A DNA stretch of 64,000 bases from Tyto alba (GCF_018691265.1 NW_024881282.1:24138899-24202898), one strand, 5' to 3'; shown: positions 48,773 to 63,591, numbered from the stretch's first letter. Made by a program: numbers and translations. Notes: generated from the letters alone by a model not told the origin.

Positions 48773-51700
48773 ACCTAAAATAATAAAGAATTACTTGAGA
48801 TGGAAAAAGAAAAAAGTAATGCTGTACTACAGAAATTGCCTATTAATTAGACAAATCTAAACTAAATTAGAGATGGCCAATTTTATAACACGAAGGGAAG
48901 GTATTGGCTGCAGTGGATGTTTTGTTTGTTTTTTTTTTCCTGAAGCTACTTATCTGGGGAAAAAATGTCTGCAGATCATGATAGGAAAAGGGTCTCTGGA
49001 AAACAGATTTCTGTTCTACTGGTTTTGATACCTGTCTTTCAAATTATTCTTCCTGCTCATGCCTGCAAGAAAAGCTAAAAAAGTTCAGGTCTAAATCTTG
49101 TTCGAGATTCTTTGTACAGATTGTGTAAGAATTTCATCCAGAGTTTATTTATTGAAAATTGCAGTGTCTGGGTCACTGAAGTTGCTTGCATATCTGATTA
49201 ATCAAAACAGAGTGGGGAGGGAGATGAGAAAAAGGAAAACTGTTTAATGAAATGCCAGTTTAGAGATCAAATTTAATTAAAACTGGCAAAACAAAAGTAG
49301 TAGCTCCTATCTGAAAACTATTGCAGCCAGCCCCATCACAAAAGCCTACTAAAATAAGTATCAGATTTTTGGCCCGAATTAAAAATCTGAGGTTTTTTGT
49401 AAGAGGATTTTTGTTCAAGTGGGCCTCCACTCTTGCTGCAGTCGCCAAAGCAACACTTGATGCACCACGAGAGATGCCTGCAGTAGGACAGAAAGGCACA
49501 GAACTGAGTTCTGAGAATGCAGCACTGTCCTGCTGGTGGCAAGTGCATCACCCCACCACCATTCACCTTCCTTTTTAGTCATGTATAGAGAACTGCTCAC
49601 TTTTTAAGCGATAAAGGGTTCTCCCCTTCTTACTTTGACTCCCAATGAGGCCATGGTTACGTGATCACTTTCACCAGGAGGAAATCAGTGCTGATGCTGG
49701 AAATTTGGATGCCTTCATCCTCCATCCTGCTCTGTCCCACCAGCTCTTTTCTGCTGGCTGTGCTCAAGCCTTCCCAACAAAAGTTAATGTGAAGTAGAGG
49801 GAGGGTTGGGGGGTTTTTGTTTGTGGTTTTTTTTTTGAATCTTCTATCTCAGCTGTTAGGGCCTTTTAAAAATACCATCTGATTCTGTCCTTTTCACTTT
49901 TGAAATCCTTGACAAACACAAGTTATTCAAGAGTGATGGGCTGTTTTGGGGTGAAATTTATGTAGAAATGTTGTGTTTTGAAAAATTCTCTTACAAAATA
50001 GCCAGAGACACAAGGGTTTAAAACTAGAATGGGATGGCATTTACTGATATTAATTTTCAAAGTTTCCATCAGTGTGGAGCTCCTCAGAAAGCCAGAATGG
50101 AGCTAGCGGTGACCATGGTGGGAAGCAAGCATTCACGTACTGCCACTGCTGGAAAACAAGGTTGATCCTGGCCTTCACTTACCAATTTTTAACAGCTGAG
50201 GTGTTTACTTTGTATCACTGTATCTTCTTTTCTACTAGTGAATGAAGTGCTTTTAGGACCACAGGATGTTTATTGGAGAACTGCCTTTGCTAAGAGTAAT
50301 CAGGTGATGTGGGTATACAGTCAACTGGTAAGGAGAACAATTTGTCACAAATTCGGTGAATGTAAAAGAAGCACATGACCTTGTGTATGTTTGATAGGAA
50401 ACGAACTGTCGAGTCGAGCTCTAGGGATTGTATAATAACACGTCAGAGAATGGTGCCTTCCGAGTACTGGTATGTTTACCAATCTGCTTCAGATCGTGAA
50501 AGATGCATCTCACACTCCTCGTTTAGTAAATGCATTCAGTGCATTTACTTACCGTGTAAAGCAACATAGTTACCAGAAAAGGCTCCTGTGTAAGAGACCG
50601 GTATGTTGGAATAAGAACTGAAGTATAAATAAAGACTGTACTAGTTGTCTTTGATAGCATGAGAAGAAAGCATGAGGATCGGCCGTGGATGTTCAGCGCG
50701 AGCTGGATCATTGTGCAGAAATGCTCACGCTGCCTTTCTGAGCTGTTTGCAGCAATTCAGAGCTGCAGGCTGCTCAGGCCTGGCCAGGCGAAACCAAATG
50801 AGAAGTGCAGTTAGTTGGGTAGATGCTGGCAACTGACAGAGCTCTGCTCCTTCCAGCACTCACACCAGAAGCTTTATGTTGTGCTGCACAGAAAGAGGTG
50901 GTCTGAAGCAAGTGCAGATGTTCCAGGTATGGCACTGTGCTCCAGGGACTGGCTGAGTGCGTCCCTGCTGCTTGGGAGGGATCTTTCATGCTCCCTTCTG
51001 CATGAAATACTTTAAAAGATGAAAAATACAGGTTCTGTATGAATGTAAATAGATGACTTCCCCAGCTAAGCTTATTCTCACAGTGGTACTTCATCAGTTC
51101 CTGGACAAGCATGGGAAGGGAAATACTTTCAGATTGGGGAAGGTGGGGAAATGATTAAATGGAATAATTTTTGTGAACAATAAAGTGATGCTTGGCTAAA
51201 TAGTTTGTGGGTGTTTTTTCTCATTCGCTAATGTTTGAAGTACTGGTTTCCTTGATTCTTTCACAGAATATTTATTTATGATTCTCCAACATAATGTATT
51301 TTATCTTGTAATTTTGCCTATTTTTAACTAGCAAAAACTTAGTAAGTTAAATTAGTAAGGTTAATTTTATTCCTAAAACTCAGTCAACAGTAATTTTAAT
51401 GTTTGCCTTCACTTTTTTTCAATTTAACACCTCAACATAAAGATACTAATACTGAACTTTTCTCTGTAAGTATTCAAAATATCCATCTATATTACCACTA
51501 ATTTTTTTTAATGTGAATTTTTTATGAGCAAAGATTGTTTCAGTATTCAGTGGAAAGGGAAGATTAGTGCCAGAATGGCAAAGTATTTACATGATCCTCT
51601 GCAGGGATTAACATGTTCTCTGCATGAATTATTTCTCTTAATAATCATTATCATATTATGATCTCAGAATTAATTACACCTTTGGGAAATACTTCAGCTG

Positions 51701-52959
51701 CCTTTGATTCATTCTTCTATCTTGTTTGTTGCCTTTATTTCTTAGTAAGGTACATTTCTCATGAAGAAAAGCAGTATTTCTTCTTGCACTCCCTGTTCCC
51801 CACTCTCTTTTTCTTTTTTCCCTCACTTTTAGTTGCAAAATGTGACTGGTGCGGTTGCTGTTTTGAACCCCACCCTTAGGGTTGCTAGGCAGAGGAACTT
51901 CATTGCGTAAGTAACCTGTTACTGAACAGGGTACTGCAGCCCTAACCAGCCATCTAACAAACAGCCAAGTCTTAAAGGAAATAACTTCTACCATTTACTG
52001 TTTGGAACCAGAGCTTTTAAACGTGGAAAAAACAAAGCGGTAAATTTGTTTTAAAATAGGAAAACAGCTAAAGAGAAAGAAATCTTTGCAAGCAGAAACC
52101 AGTATAAAGTAAGAATATAAATGCCTGAAAATAACTGTCAAAATAGTAACTCCTGAAAATGGATGATAACATCTTGCATTACAAATCCTCAATTGTTTTT
52201 TTTTCAGTTTTGAGGTTTAGGGATGTGGATTCAGTTTGGGTTCACCTCTGGCTTCTGCACTGGTTAGTGAGTGACCTCAAATGAACTGCAGAGATTTCAT
52301 GAGAGAGTTTCTGGTTTGTTCTGTGCAATGAATATTTGACTCTAATGATTCACATCTTGACATTCCAAATCAAACTGATTTCTCCATCCCTGTTAAGTGG
52401 TAAAATATAAATTACCCAAAGCAGAAGCATGTGTGTAAATATTTGAAATGGGCTATTAATGCTTTCTGACAAAGAGTATTACAAATATGGTTGGCAAAAG
52501 TTTATGTGCATTTCAGCATGTTCTGGATATTATTATCTGACCACCAGTTTTTATTAGCACCGTCTTAAAGTCGATAAGCACAGAAATATTAGGAGAGAAT
52601 CATGTGAAGCTGCATGCGGGAAAGAAGAGAAGCAGAGAGCAGAGCCTGGAACAGTGGTGAGATAGTGGCTATGACAGGATGCTGTGAAAACAAAAGTAAG
52701 CAGGTACAAAACTGTACAGAGCTTAAAGGTGCACAGTTAAGAGACATTGTTGGGAGCTGGTTTGCAGTAGCTGGTGACATTGCTGAGACTAAATTTTTCC
52801 CTTTCGTTAAACTCGAGGTCAGCTAAGAAAAGCTTTTTTGTTGGTTCTTTGGATTCTGGTCAGTGTTGACTCTAGGGTTTAGCTGCAGGTAGATAAAGGA
52901 GGCAGTTCCTTGACCATTCAGCTGGTGGAAGCAGCCAGGCAGCTCAGCAAGGCCTCCTT

Positions 52960-53310
52960 TGCTCCCGCCTTTCCTTTGCCTGTGGCTTTTCTTGAGTTCA
53001 GGGACTGCAGGTCGGCCAGGCAGCGGGTCTTTGCCTCCCGCTGCACAGCTGGGCATCGGCTGCTTTCGGCCATTCTCGCCTGCCGAGGGGCCAGAAGGGA
53101 CCTCGATAACCCCCCAGGCGGCTTTTCTCAGGAGCAGCCCGCGCCACGCTCGCCTCCCCCAGCGCCACGCGAGCACGCCTGCTTCTCCATCTCGGCCCTA
53201 CCGCTTCCCCTCGCTTCTTCCTCTCCGCTCCCCACTGCAACTTCGCATCTGCTGTTGCAAAGCCGCGAGCCGGCTTTCTGAGGCAGCTGCCGAGCTCGCT
53301 GGGCTAAGGG
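52960..53310. promoter_or_regulatory. Small intragenic CpG-rich patch, possible alternative promoter
   Basis: I count about 28 CpG dinucleotides in 350 bp, far above the surrounding sequence, with GC content well above the flanks. Frames are open on both strands (52910-53281 and 52959-53423 plus; 52823-53176 and 52998-53240 minus), as expected in GC-rich DNA, and none is recognised. There is no obvious TATA box and no strong splice donor immediately downstream on the + strand. A secondary promoter within the host gene or a separate short transcript are both possible. Confidence 0.45.
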
Positions 53311-53947
53311 CCTTTGCTTCTGGAAATTACACCATCTGGCCGTCCTCCAGAACGCGGTATATGGAGTTTATATTTAGATCACCTTGCGTCTGGCATCTGG
53401 ACTTTATTTATCTGCCTGCTTGATGAGATGTGCTTTGAGCCCTTTCTTTTGCGGGTGATACTCTGCGTAATGTATGTATTGTCAGTTCTCAGTTGCCACA
53501 GTGAAAGATGTTCCATAAAAATAGTTGTTCTTTCTGTAGAGCTGTCATTTCTATTGGTGGGAGCTGCACGTGAGATGCCATTTATCACTGGTGACTATTA
53601 GAAGTATCAGACACGGAAAAGGCTGATAAAGAACATTTTGCCCTTGTAATTAGATCAATTCTGAGCATCTGCAAAGATGGGCTAATGCGTGATGGGTCCA
53701 GCAGTACTGGGTATTCTGACATGAAGCTATGCTGTGCTATAGATCTCAGGTTTCTATCAATAGGGCTGCGTTGTGTGGTGTTTTTTTTCTTTTTTGCTTT
53801 TCATGTGTGTTTTTGTGTAAAGAAATCTTTGTCATAGCTTAAGAGTAAAACAAATGACACTCTTAAATGAGTACACAAAGTAAAATGCTGCAGCAAGGCC
53901 GACAGAGGGTGCTGGAGTGATGCAGCTCTTACCTGAACTAGTGTTTG

Positions 53948-53965
53948 TTTTTTTTTTTTTTTTTT
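53948..53965. repeat. Poly(T) run, 18 bases
   Basis: Uninterrupted T18 within the probable intron. Confidence 0.8.
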
Positions 53966-56900
53966 GGTTTCTGGAGAACAGTGTGTATTTTGACAAACCT
54001 CCTAATTTTGGGGTGTCTTACTGTGCAGCTGTGGGGTTACCGCATTGTTTGTGAGTTTAATGTCATAATGTTCCTGCATTTAACTAGTATTTTGTGGTAT
54101 GAAGATTATTACCAAAATGACTGTTAAGCAATAATATTTACAATAGCAGTGTGTACCTACTTAGGGCATTTATTAATTTTCTTTACCTCTAAGAAGAGAT
54201 ACAAATTAAAATCTTCCTTTTTCAGAAGAAAAAGTTGGGCACAGTGGAAGTGCCAATGTTCTCTGTGACTTATACATGTTGTAGTGCACATATTTTGAGA
54301 CTGATGTAACAAAGCACTGGTCTATGAAACTCATGGTTTGGTGTAAATAATACCTGTGTAGAAATAACATACGTACCAAGAAATGACTCAGAGAGGATAA
54401 ATAAAGAGTTAGATAGCGTTTGACAAATCATTGTGCAACTCTTGGTGTTAAACTAATTATATCCATACTGTACTTTATTTCTGGTTCCTCATTTTTATCC
54501 TTGTTCAGGGTCTGGTTTCTGCTCTAGTTGTAGAGGAGACTGTGCCCTTTATGCACTGGACTGAAAAGGTGGTGTTGTCTGCACAAGGTTGTAAGGTTTG
54601 GCTGGAGACTGCTTGGTTCAGCTTGCCCCTGTTCTTTGGAGTAAAGTATGTCCATGAAAGTCAGTATTTACAGTGTTGCCTGAGAGTCTGTTATGGAAAG
54701 CACTCCCTTCCTCCTCTTTTTCCCCCCAAAGTGAAGGGTAATGACTTCAGGCTACCGGAGGCTGGAATTTATCACACGGATGTGCAAAACCAGGCAACTG
54801 CTTTTAAGGTGAAGTCTCTCGTTACTGCACAGATGTGATGTATGACAGACTAAATCCACTTTGTTGTATCGATGATGATAAACTGAAGTATTCCATATTA
54901 TTCAGATTTTTGTTGATGAGTTTAAAACTTGAGAACCCATTTTTGTCCAGAAATCTTGTATGTCTCTGATAGCATCTTGCAGACGCGAAGGGACAGCTCA
55001 GCAGGGAGATGAGGAGCTGGAGTATTTTCAGGAACCTGGCAGATCTACTGTCTGTCATTTTTCATTTTCTGAAAACCAAAAAGCATCTAAACAATGAGGC
55101 CTTATCTTTAAAATGCATCTGGAGTATAGCATACAAAAATATTCCCAAATTTGAAGAAAGCTTGAAGGAACAGATCTGAGCCATGACTGCTCTGTCTATC
55201 TCAATGACTTTTGACTCAGATGCCACAGTTTGATAGTTCTCTTGATGTTCAGGAAACCTGAACTCTTGCATAAATATGCAGGAAGAGAATTATCCAGACT
55301 TTTACAGTAGTGCTTCTTAAAGTGTGGGCAGAACTGCTGTTGTGTTTTTATGGAAAACAGCTGCAAAGGGCTATCCAGAAGGGAAAAAGGCACTGAAGAG
55401 AGGGAAATAAAAATGTATAAGTCCTTTAATAATACATAATGAAGTAGTGAAGGTGGTTCCTGTTGTTAAGGGAAAGGTGAGGAGAGGAGACAGGGTTGTA
55501 AAGCACTGCCGTATGGGTTAGCAGAAAACTGAGTGTCATTTGCTAATATTGACTCCCTCTGAAGTGCGGTACCCACATCTGCTGCCAGTGGGTTTGGACA
55601 CAGACATGGTGCAGGTGGCAGTCTTGGCTTCAGAGCCTTTGTGCGTGATGGGATCTGCTCGAAACTCTCAGCTTCTGTTGCATCACCACCTTTTGAAACA
55701 GCATTAAAACCTAGGGCACACTGACAGTAGCATGGCATCGTACGATGAGCATGTTGCTCAGAGGAGGAGCACCAGAGACAGCTTCGTGCTCCTTTGGTAC
55801 CACAACCAGGGAATCCAGGACATAAACTGGATATACAGTAAGAACAGTCCTGCAGTCCATCTCTGTGTCGGGATTTTTAGGGTCTAAGATTTCAGCCAGT
55901 CTAGGTGAGGAAATGTTGCAATCCTATCTCTGTGCTGCTTCCATTTAATGTAAGAGGAAATGTACATAGCCTGTCTCAAAGAGCGGTTATGGGTGAATAA
56001 GTTCTGTTTCTGAGCCTGCAGCTGTTATTAGACTGAATTAAAACATTGGCTGCCAGATGCCTGTAGTTGCACCACATAGGAATATAATGTTTCCTGTTCT
56101 AATAGGGACCTTGCAGTTATACCCGAATAGTAAAAGTAGATTCCTGCTCTCAGCGGTTTTATTTTCCAGAGGCACCGCTCTGTTTACTTCTGCTTAAGGA
56201 ATTACAGCATAACTCAGTTTCTGCTGTTGCTTATAGTGTCTGACCAGAAGTCTACAATAAAAAAAAAGGAAAAAAAGTCTAGTTCATATTGTCAGTGTAA
56301 AGACAAGCTGTAATTTAAAATTTTCCCACCTGTTTTATGTCGCTATCCAAGAGAAAGAATTCCTGGTAAGAAAGTATGCTATAATTCTTTTAACAGTATC
56401 TACTAAGAAATGTTTGGTAGGTAAATACAATTTCTAAGGTCATGTTTTAAGACTTGGATTTTGTTTAATCTTTTGTTTAATCTGGGAGCAGTAATATATC
56501 ATGTTGTCCAGGTAACTGAAGGTTAAGACGACTGTTATTTTCCCTAGGTAGTTGTGATGGCTCACAATGCAAACCAGTGATCTCCAGGAAGCAAGCAAGG
56601 TAGCATCCAGGCTGCTTGCAGTTAACCCATCTCTGCCTGAACTAGAAAACTATTTATGAAAATTACATTGCAAAATTAACACATTAGGAGAGATCACTAC
56701 TGGAAACTGTCGCTTCAGGGAAAGGTAAGACTTTGCATAAATTACCTAGTCATTACAGATTTACATGAGATTTTTCTGTTAGAATGATAGTGAATGTTAT
56801 GTATGAATGCATTTCTTCATTGAATAAATATTCAACTATTATCCCTTCTTTTAGTAAATAATTAAAACTGTTTTGCATAGGTGAAAAATATGAAACACGC

Positions 56901-58200
56901 ATATGGGGATTTGGAAGCTCATGTATATGCAGTTCTTAGTGAAAAGGGCTCTGTGCATGAATTTAAATATTTGGCAATGACAGGTTTTGGTTTCTTATGC
57001 CCTCAATTTAAATATGAATTGCAAAGCTATATTAACACCATCACACGTGACATGAGATTGTGCACATACTTTAACTACAAGTATTTATGGACTCTTTGTC
57101 TTAATGTTAGTGAAAGCTGGCAAACCATTACCAGGAGCTGAAGAAACCCGTGGGTTTTAACTAATATGATACAGTGCAAGTGTTTAGTTAAAGCCTTCAT
57201 GGGACTAAAATTCATTACAGAAAACAGTTGATTACATTTAGTTTTGTGAATTCTGATACGTGTTTGTAAACAGATGAATAAGCATTTTGCATGTGTACTA
57301 AATAAGTATCTGAAATAGCTGCAATTGCTACCATGCATTTATATCTCAAGGAACCAAGGGAAAAACAGAGCAACATGAGTAGAAATTCATCATTGTCCTT
57401 CTCTTGAACAAAACAAAACCTTTTTTTCCTACTAAAAAAGGTTGGATGAGTTTTAACCTATCATTATTAAATTGTAGTTAGTCCTTCTGTCATATAAAAA
57501 TAAGATTTCTTGGATCAATTAATTTTGCCCTGTAATCAACTGTAAGTCACAGCAAGTTATATTATTAGCAGTATTTCTCCAGGCATACTGGCTTCCACAG
57601 TGTTCCCAGTTCTACTCCACTGAAGACTGAAATTCTTTTGCTTTTAAAGAGCAGTGCTATAAAGGCTCTTGATAGGGCCACAGACTTTTCAATCTGAGTA
57701 ATGACTCTTGCGTTCTTTGTCGATTCCTTAAATACAGATTCTTCTGTTTCAGCTTTTCTAGATTTTTGGATAATGGTTTCCAGTACATTGGGACAATTAT
57801 TATCATACCGCTTATTATTCAGTGCCTATTTTATTTTGATATAGTCATTTTTACCCAAGACAGTGCGAACCAAAATAAGTAGAAGGATGTATTTGTACTC
57901 TGTAACAGCGACCTGTAAATGTGACCTATGTGACCATTATGAAGATGGTGATTTTCATTGCCTAGAGACAAGCTGCTCCATGCAGCAACGCTGTGTGCAC
58001 GCCCGCTGATGTGAAAAGGGCTCCATCTGGCTGAGTCTGTAAGTTCAGTTTGAGTTGTGGTAGGGCTCTAGGACACATCTCCGCAGAAGCATGCGCGATT
58101 TCAGCCCGGTGTGCCGTTGGAACATGCTGAAATTCCCGTGTCGGTCACGGAAGGGTGTAAGGGAGACGTCTAACCCATATAAAATAATGCAGCCACAGGA

Positions 58201-58230
58201 GTCTAGAGCACGGTCACTAGTGCTCTAGGC
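58201..58230. other. Strong inverted repeat (hairpin)
   Basis: CTAGAGCAC (58203-58211) and GTGCTCTAG (58220-58228) are perfect 9-bp arms around an 8-base loop. One G-T and one G-C pair outward extend the stem to 58201-58230. It lacks a T tract and so is not terminator-like, and it is too short to be a microRNA precursor by itself. Confidence 0.8.
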
Positions 58231-59690
58231 ACAAGATTGAGCACGTACTGTTGCGCCACGTGAGCCAGGATGGAATGCGTGATGACTCTGGTCTGGAAAA
58301 GTACAACTATATGTAATTACAGGCTCTGAGCTGGGAAATGAGAGCACCGTTTCCTAGACTACCTCGCAACTGTAATTCTAGGACCTCCTATGTCCCGGTT
58401 AAGTAAACTCAGAAAATACTAGATTTGACCACTTCTGGGCTAGTTTACCTGGTTTAATGTGCCTTGAAACAACTGATTATACTAATGCTTCTCCTTCACA
58501 AAGCAGTTTAAGAAGATGCAACCTCTCAGCAGTTAAACTAATGGCTTCTGAGTGAAAACCGTATCTCATGGCAGCAGGCTTCCCACTCCAGTGACTACAA
58601 ATTCGGCATATTAGCAGGTGTCTTGTATACGTCCTTGAACTCAGAGTTGGAATTACATGAATATGCAAACATGTTCATGGGCTTTTATTTTCTCAAAAAG
58701 GAGATGAGACCAACTGACATGGTGTGCTCTTGTGAAATCTCTTGTCTTTTACAGTTTCAAAAAAATCCCAGGACAGGGAGGGAATGATTTAGTTCCATTT
58801 AACTAGATCAGTGTTGTTTTTTAATTACACTGGTGGCATATCAGAAAAAATAGCGGTACTAAAGACTGATGAATGTGGGATCTATTACCTTTCCATAGGT
58901 TCTCTCAGGTTTTGGAGGATGATGTTGCTGGCATCAGGAGGAGAATGCTGGGGGAGATCGTATCTGTTGCTACTCATAAACATAACTGCCTTATTTCCTC
59001 TTATTTATTTTAATGCTGCACTGAAAATTTATCCTCATTGATTTATTTGATCTGATGATATTTTAGAAGTATGTTTGTCCAGCTCTAAATTTAACTCAAT
59101 CCATTCTGTGCCTTTGGCTTTTGGAAGTAACAAATGGAAACTGTCTTATTTAGACCCACCAAGGCATGTGATAAGCTATCTGGCAATAATCTAGGAATGC
59201 AATTAAACATGTTTAACTATGCACTTTGTTTACTAGGTTAGAATTTTTAAATTTTGCAAGGTGGAGTCCTCACAGGACAGAAAAACTCAACCATTTTATT
59301 TTACTGTAGTGCTTTGACATTGCTTCACTCAGTTAATTGTGAAGCCTGTGTTACCTATGAAGGTCCTAACTTTTACATAAGTTCTGATAGCAAGCATTGG
59401 TTTATTGCATGTCAAAGAAAAGTATAGATCCCAGCAGCTGTAGGCTCAGGAAGTTGTTCCCCATTCTGATCTCCCTTTTTGGAGACACTTAAGCCTCGTG
59501 GTGTGGAAGAGTCCAATTCTCTAACTGCCTAAACTATGTACATCTGTACATGGATTATAGTACTTCACAAGCTGGTGGATGAGATCTTTAAACAGGTTGG
59601 ACTGGTACAGGGGAATAAATGAGAGCTAGGTGTCCAAGAGCTGAGATGAAGCATGAATCGACCAGTGCTTTAAAAAATAGAACAAGATTT

Positions 59691-59745
59691 TAGAAAACAA
59701 AACAAACAAACAAACAAAAAACCAACCAACCAACCAAAAACCAGA
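59691..59745. repeat. AAAC / CAAC simple repeat
   Basis: Runs of AAAC units are followed by CCAA units and A-rich interruptions, an imperfect tetranucleotide simple repeat. Confidence 0.85.
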
Positions 59746-60916
59746 AAAGAACTAAAACTAGGTATTTTTTGTTATTTTCAGGGATTCCTGCTGGTTGCAT
59801 AAAAATCACTGAACTCAAAAGGTCATACTACCAATGCTCAGTACCTTTCAAACATTCATTTTAATCCAGTGCAGAGATCCAAATGAAGACTGACACTTGG
59901 AATTTGGGGGAGGAAATATCATTTTTTCCTAATTAAAAATATCAGTGTTCTAACTTGAAATCTGTTCTGGGAAACAGATCAGCATCATTCATCATGTTGT
60001 AGACAACAGTACTGATATTGACTTGAATAAGGTAATAACAATGTAGTGCTAATAAGCATCATTTAATATTGCCTAAGAATTATTTTTGTTTTTCTTTTCA
60101 TGTTAAGGTACTGTAATAGTTCATGAAAGGAGTTTATCAATATTAATCCCAGAAGAGATCTTCTGAATCTTTATAGCTATGTCTGTGTTCAAATAATTTG
60201 ATATTTGATTAGCCCTTTTTGCTTCCCTAAAAACAAGGGAAAAAAAACCCACCAGTGGGAGACCTGCATCTGGTATTAAAGAAAATATTTTTTGTTTAGG
60301 AGTGTGCATAGCATGAAAGATACTATGAAATAGGCAGCAATTTTTATTGAAACAGCAAATAGTTTACAGAAAAAAAAAATAATCACAGGATGAACAACAA
60401 AATCACAGAAAGTATGTTGTTATTTCCAAAGTAAATATATTATCAAATAGGTTTTTGATACAAGGAACAAGATGTACAAGGAAGAGGATGGCATACATCC
60501 AGTACAACTTTTTAAGCAGATTTTAAACTTCCTGGCTTTTCCCTTGCTTATATTCAGATAAAGCTTAAATGGTTCCACTCAATGCTATTTTGCTTTGATT
60601 AAAAAAGATAACGTTTTCCCCACCTGATTCGGTGGCTTTTTTAAGCATAAGAAATTTTTTTTTGTACATGTTCCTCCATATAGTAGAATAAGGGAACGGG
60701 TTTCATTCTCCATTCCCCCCTATAGAGAAATGAGGCAAGAAGTCCAAAGATACAGGTATACTACTTTTTCTCTCAGTGCTGATGTGCTATTTTGGGATAT
60801 GTGCTGACCTACTTTCTATGTTTCCAGAAAGCAAGCTAAAAAATTTTAACTCAGGTTGCAGAAGAATTTGGATTTATTTTTCAGTGGAATTTTGTACATC
60901 TTTTCACATAGATATG

Positions 60917-60939
60917 CACACACACACACACACACACAC
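60917..60939. repeat. CA dinucleotide microsatellite
   Basis: About eleven perfect CA units. Confidence 0.95.
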
Positions 60940-63552
60940 TGGCTAATGTGGGGGTTGATGTACAGTAGCAAATCAAGATTGCCAATTATGGTACAATTTC
61001 AACATTAATAGCAGCAGAAATCTGCTGCTAGACTCCTTTAGAGAATTTGACAGGAAGATGTCTCCAATCTAGTGGCACCATTATTCAGTTACATGATAAG
61101 ATAGAAAGCTTTGAATAAATTTGATACCTAAGTAGAAACATCCAAAAGTGCTGTAAGAATCTTGTTATATTTCTTCCAGTTTCTTCATCATTGTCTTAGA
61201 GACTGGAAGATAAAACCCCAGTGAACCATTTACTTTGATGCCATGCAACTCTTTTTTCAGCACTCTGACCATCAAGGAATGTTCATCCCATTAGTTTGCC
61301 ATTCCCAATTAAAATAATGATGCATATACCTTGGGAATTGTATGAACAAATTACAAAAGAGCAAATAATGAAAGATGAAGATGCGTTCCTGCCCTCTGCT
61401 TTGGGCAGAAAAAATTCATCAGCCCCGACAACACTGCACTCACATGTGGGCTCTTCCCAGCAGAGCAACTCTGCTGGTGGAAGAAAATCCTTTTTGGTTT
61501 ATTGTGCTTTACTGACGATGACCGCAGTGCTTAGGGCCTTGTTGTGGTATCCTGTCACCTAACCTGTATGAGCATACAAAGTTTAAGCATCTGTAAGTCT
61601 TCGTGGAAGTCTGCAGTTAAACTGTCTCAAAGCAAGGAGTTTCTCAGCTTTATAAATAAAGGCGCCTGGAAGTTGCAGCTGAACTAGCTCCATCCAAACC
61701 CAAATTTTCTAACAGGAGGGAAGTATTAACATTGAAATAGATGAGTTGTAGCATCTTCTGGCAAAGAAGGAGGAATATTCCTATCATTGTGGAACAGGCA
61801 CTCCCAAAAGCTACCTCTGACTTTGCCATTATTCAGTATACTTAGTGGCGAGGCAGAGGGTATTCCCAGCCCTGGATCAATGGCTCTGTTCGTTAGCTGT
61901 GAGAGAGGTATGGGAGACTAGGCTCCCAGGCTGAAATTAGGCTTTGTGATTTAATTCCTGCAAGTCTTCAATACTTTCCAAAAGCCTGCCTTTAGCTAGC
62001 AGGAAAAACTCTGCAGTCTTCTGTATACAGTTAGTCCAGATGACCCTCACTTACACTTATCTCTTGTTTTCCATGTTCCCGTGCTGTATTCTTTCCCATG
62101 CAAGCAGATGTGTCCTGCTTGTTGTACTTGAGAAACATATACGGGAATCTCATTTCCGCTGAAATGTGATCTCAACTTCACCCATTTCTCTGTGTGTTTC
62201 CAATCTGTGTCGGTACCAAGGGGATCTCCTGTTATTTAGGTCCCCTTGGGAGCCCCTACTAGTTTCCACCCTCCCCAAAAATATTTATTACATTTGCACA
62301 CTATGCTGAAAGAGCCGTTTCCCTAACACTCTGCTGTTTGGAGTCAAGACTTGGAAGGATAGCCCCAAATAATTTTCTCCACCTAAGAAAGATTGAAATG
62401 GCATTACCAGTGGTGTAAAGCGCCATGAGTAGGTCTGGTCCTTGCTGTCGTAATTTTTCACTTCCATGGCTGGAAGCTGTTCTCAGATGCAGAGTCGCTT
62501 TATCAGCTAAATTTATAATGCTAACATGACAGTAGTGCTTAACTCCAAAAAAATGTAAGGGTAATGATTCCTAACACAAATTTATTGAAGGACTTATCTT
62601 ACTGATATATGTCTTCCTGAAAATAATTAGTTTCTATAGTATACCACTTTTTCTTGGATGTTTGCGTAATTACAGAAGTGTTCAGGAATGTATTTTTCAT
62701 CTTTGCCTGTCATAGAGACTGGTAACAACTTGACTTCCCAGAGATAAGCCAGATCATGGTATTTTATGCTATCACAGACGTTAGTTCTTCAGATTCTTCT
62801 TGAAACTAATCTGAAGTGTCAGGAAATTATAGTTTATGTGAGGATACTGCAACAGGGCTGCACAGTCTTTCAGTATCTTTGAATCTAGATTGATTTTGGG
62901 GTTACCATCCTGAATACTAAAAGCCCTAAATGGCCTACAGTCAAGCTGAAAAACTCAGTCCTCAATATTTTTCCACTCATCTTGATTTGGGGGCTATAAA
63001 GCCTGGAGCTGAATTTGCAAGCAGTAGGGTGATGGTGTTCATGCACCTCCCTGGACCGTGGAATGAATTACTGGAAGAGTTCAGTGGGAATCTTGCTATG
63101 TTTTGGGAGTGTTGCAGGATTTATCTCCCTTGGCAAGCTTGCTGCTCTCTAACTAAGCTCTTAATTGGCTTTCTGTAAAATAAATTCTCCAGTTCTGAAG
63201 CCCTGTACAGAGATAACAGCAGAAGACAGTAAGGAGTGGAAGGGTGTTTCCTTTTCTTGAGAGAGCTGATATACGTGTCAGTTAATGTTCACAGTCAGTG
63301 GGCAGACAGGTGTCTAGAAATATGTACTTGCTACAGTGAGTGTCTGGCTTAAACTAGGTTATTGCACAGTTTCATGTAACACTAACACTATGTTTTTCTC
63401 AGTTGTTTTCGTATGTGTTACTAGTCAGAATAAGGTTGTGTTGTCTTAGTTTAAAATTTGCCAGTTGCACAGCCGACACTCTGAAAAGTAACTCTCCTTT
63501 TCTGTTCTGTTGTTGCAAGAGTGATCTTTATTTCTTATTTTCATTGCATACA

Positions 63553-63554
<2 letters not shown>

Positions 63555-63589
<35 letters not shown>
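63555..63589. repeat. TG dinucleotide microsatellite
   Basis: About seventeen perfect TG units. Frames read through it on both strands are artefacts. Confidence 0.97.

Positions 63590-63591
<2 letters not shown>

Larger units (their letters stand above)
43621..52900 (+). other. Probable intron, no exon recognised
   Basis: About 9.3 kb of AT-rich sequence. A purine-rich stretch lies at 44220-44470 (a 75-codon Lys/Arg-rich frame there is compositional). Two short duplications and T runs are listed separately. No RNA gene or further retroelement is recognised. Confidence 0.4.
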
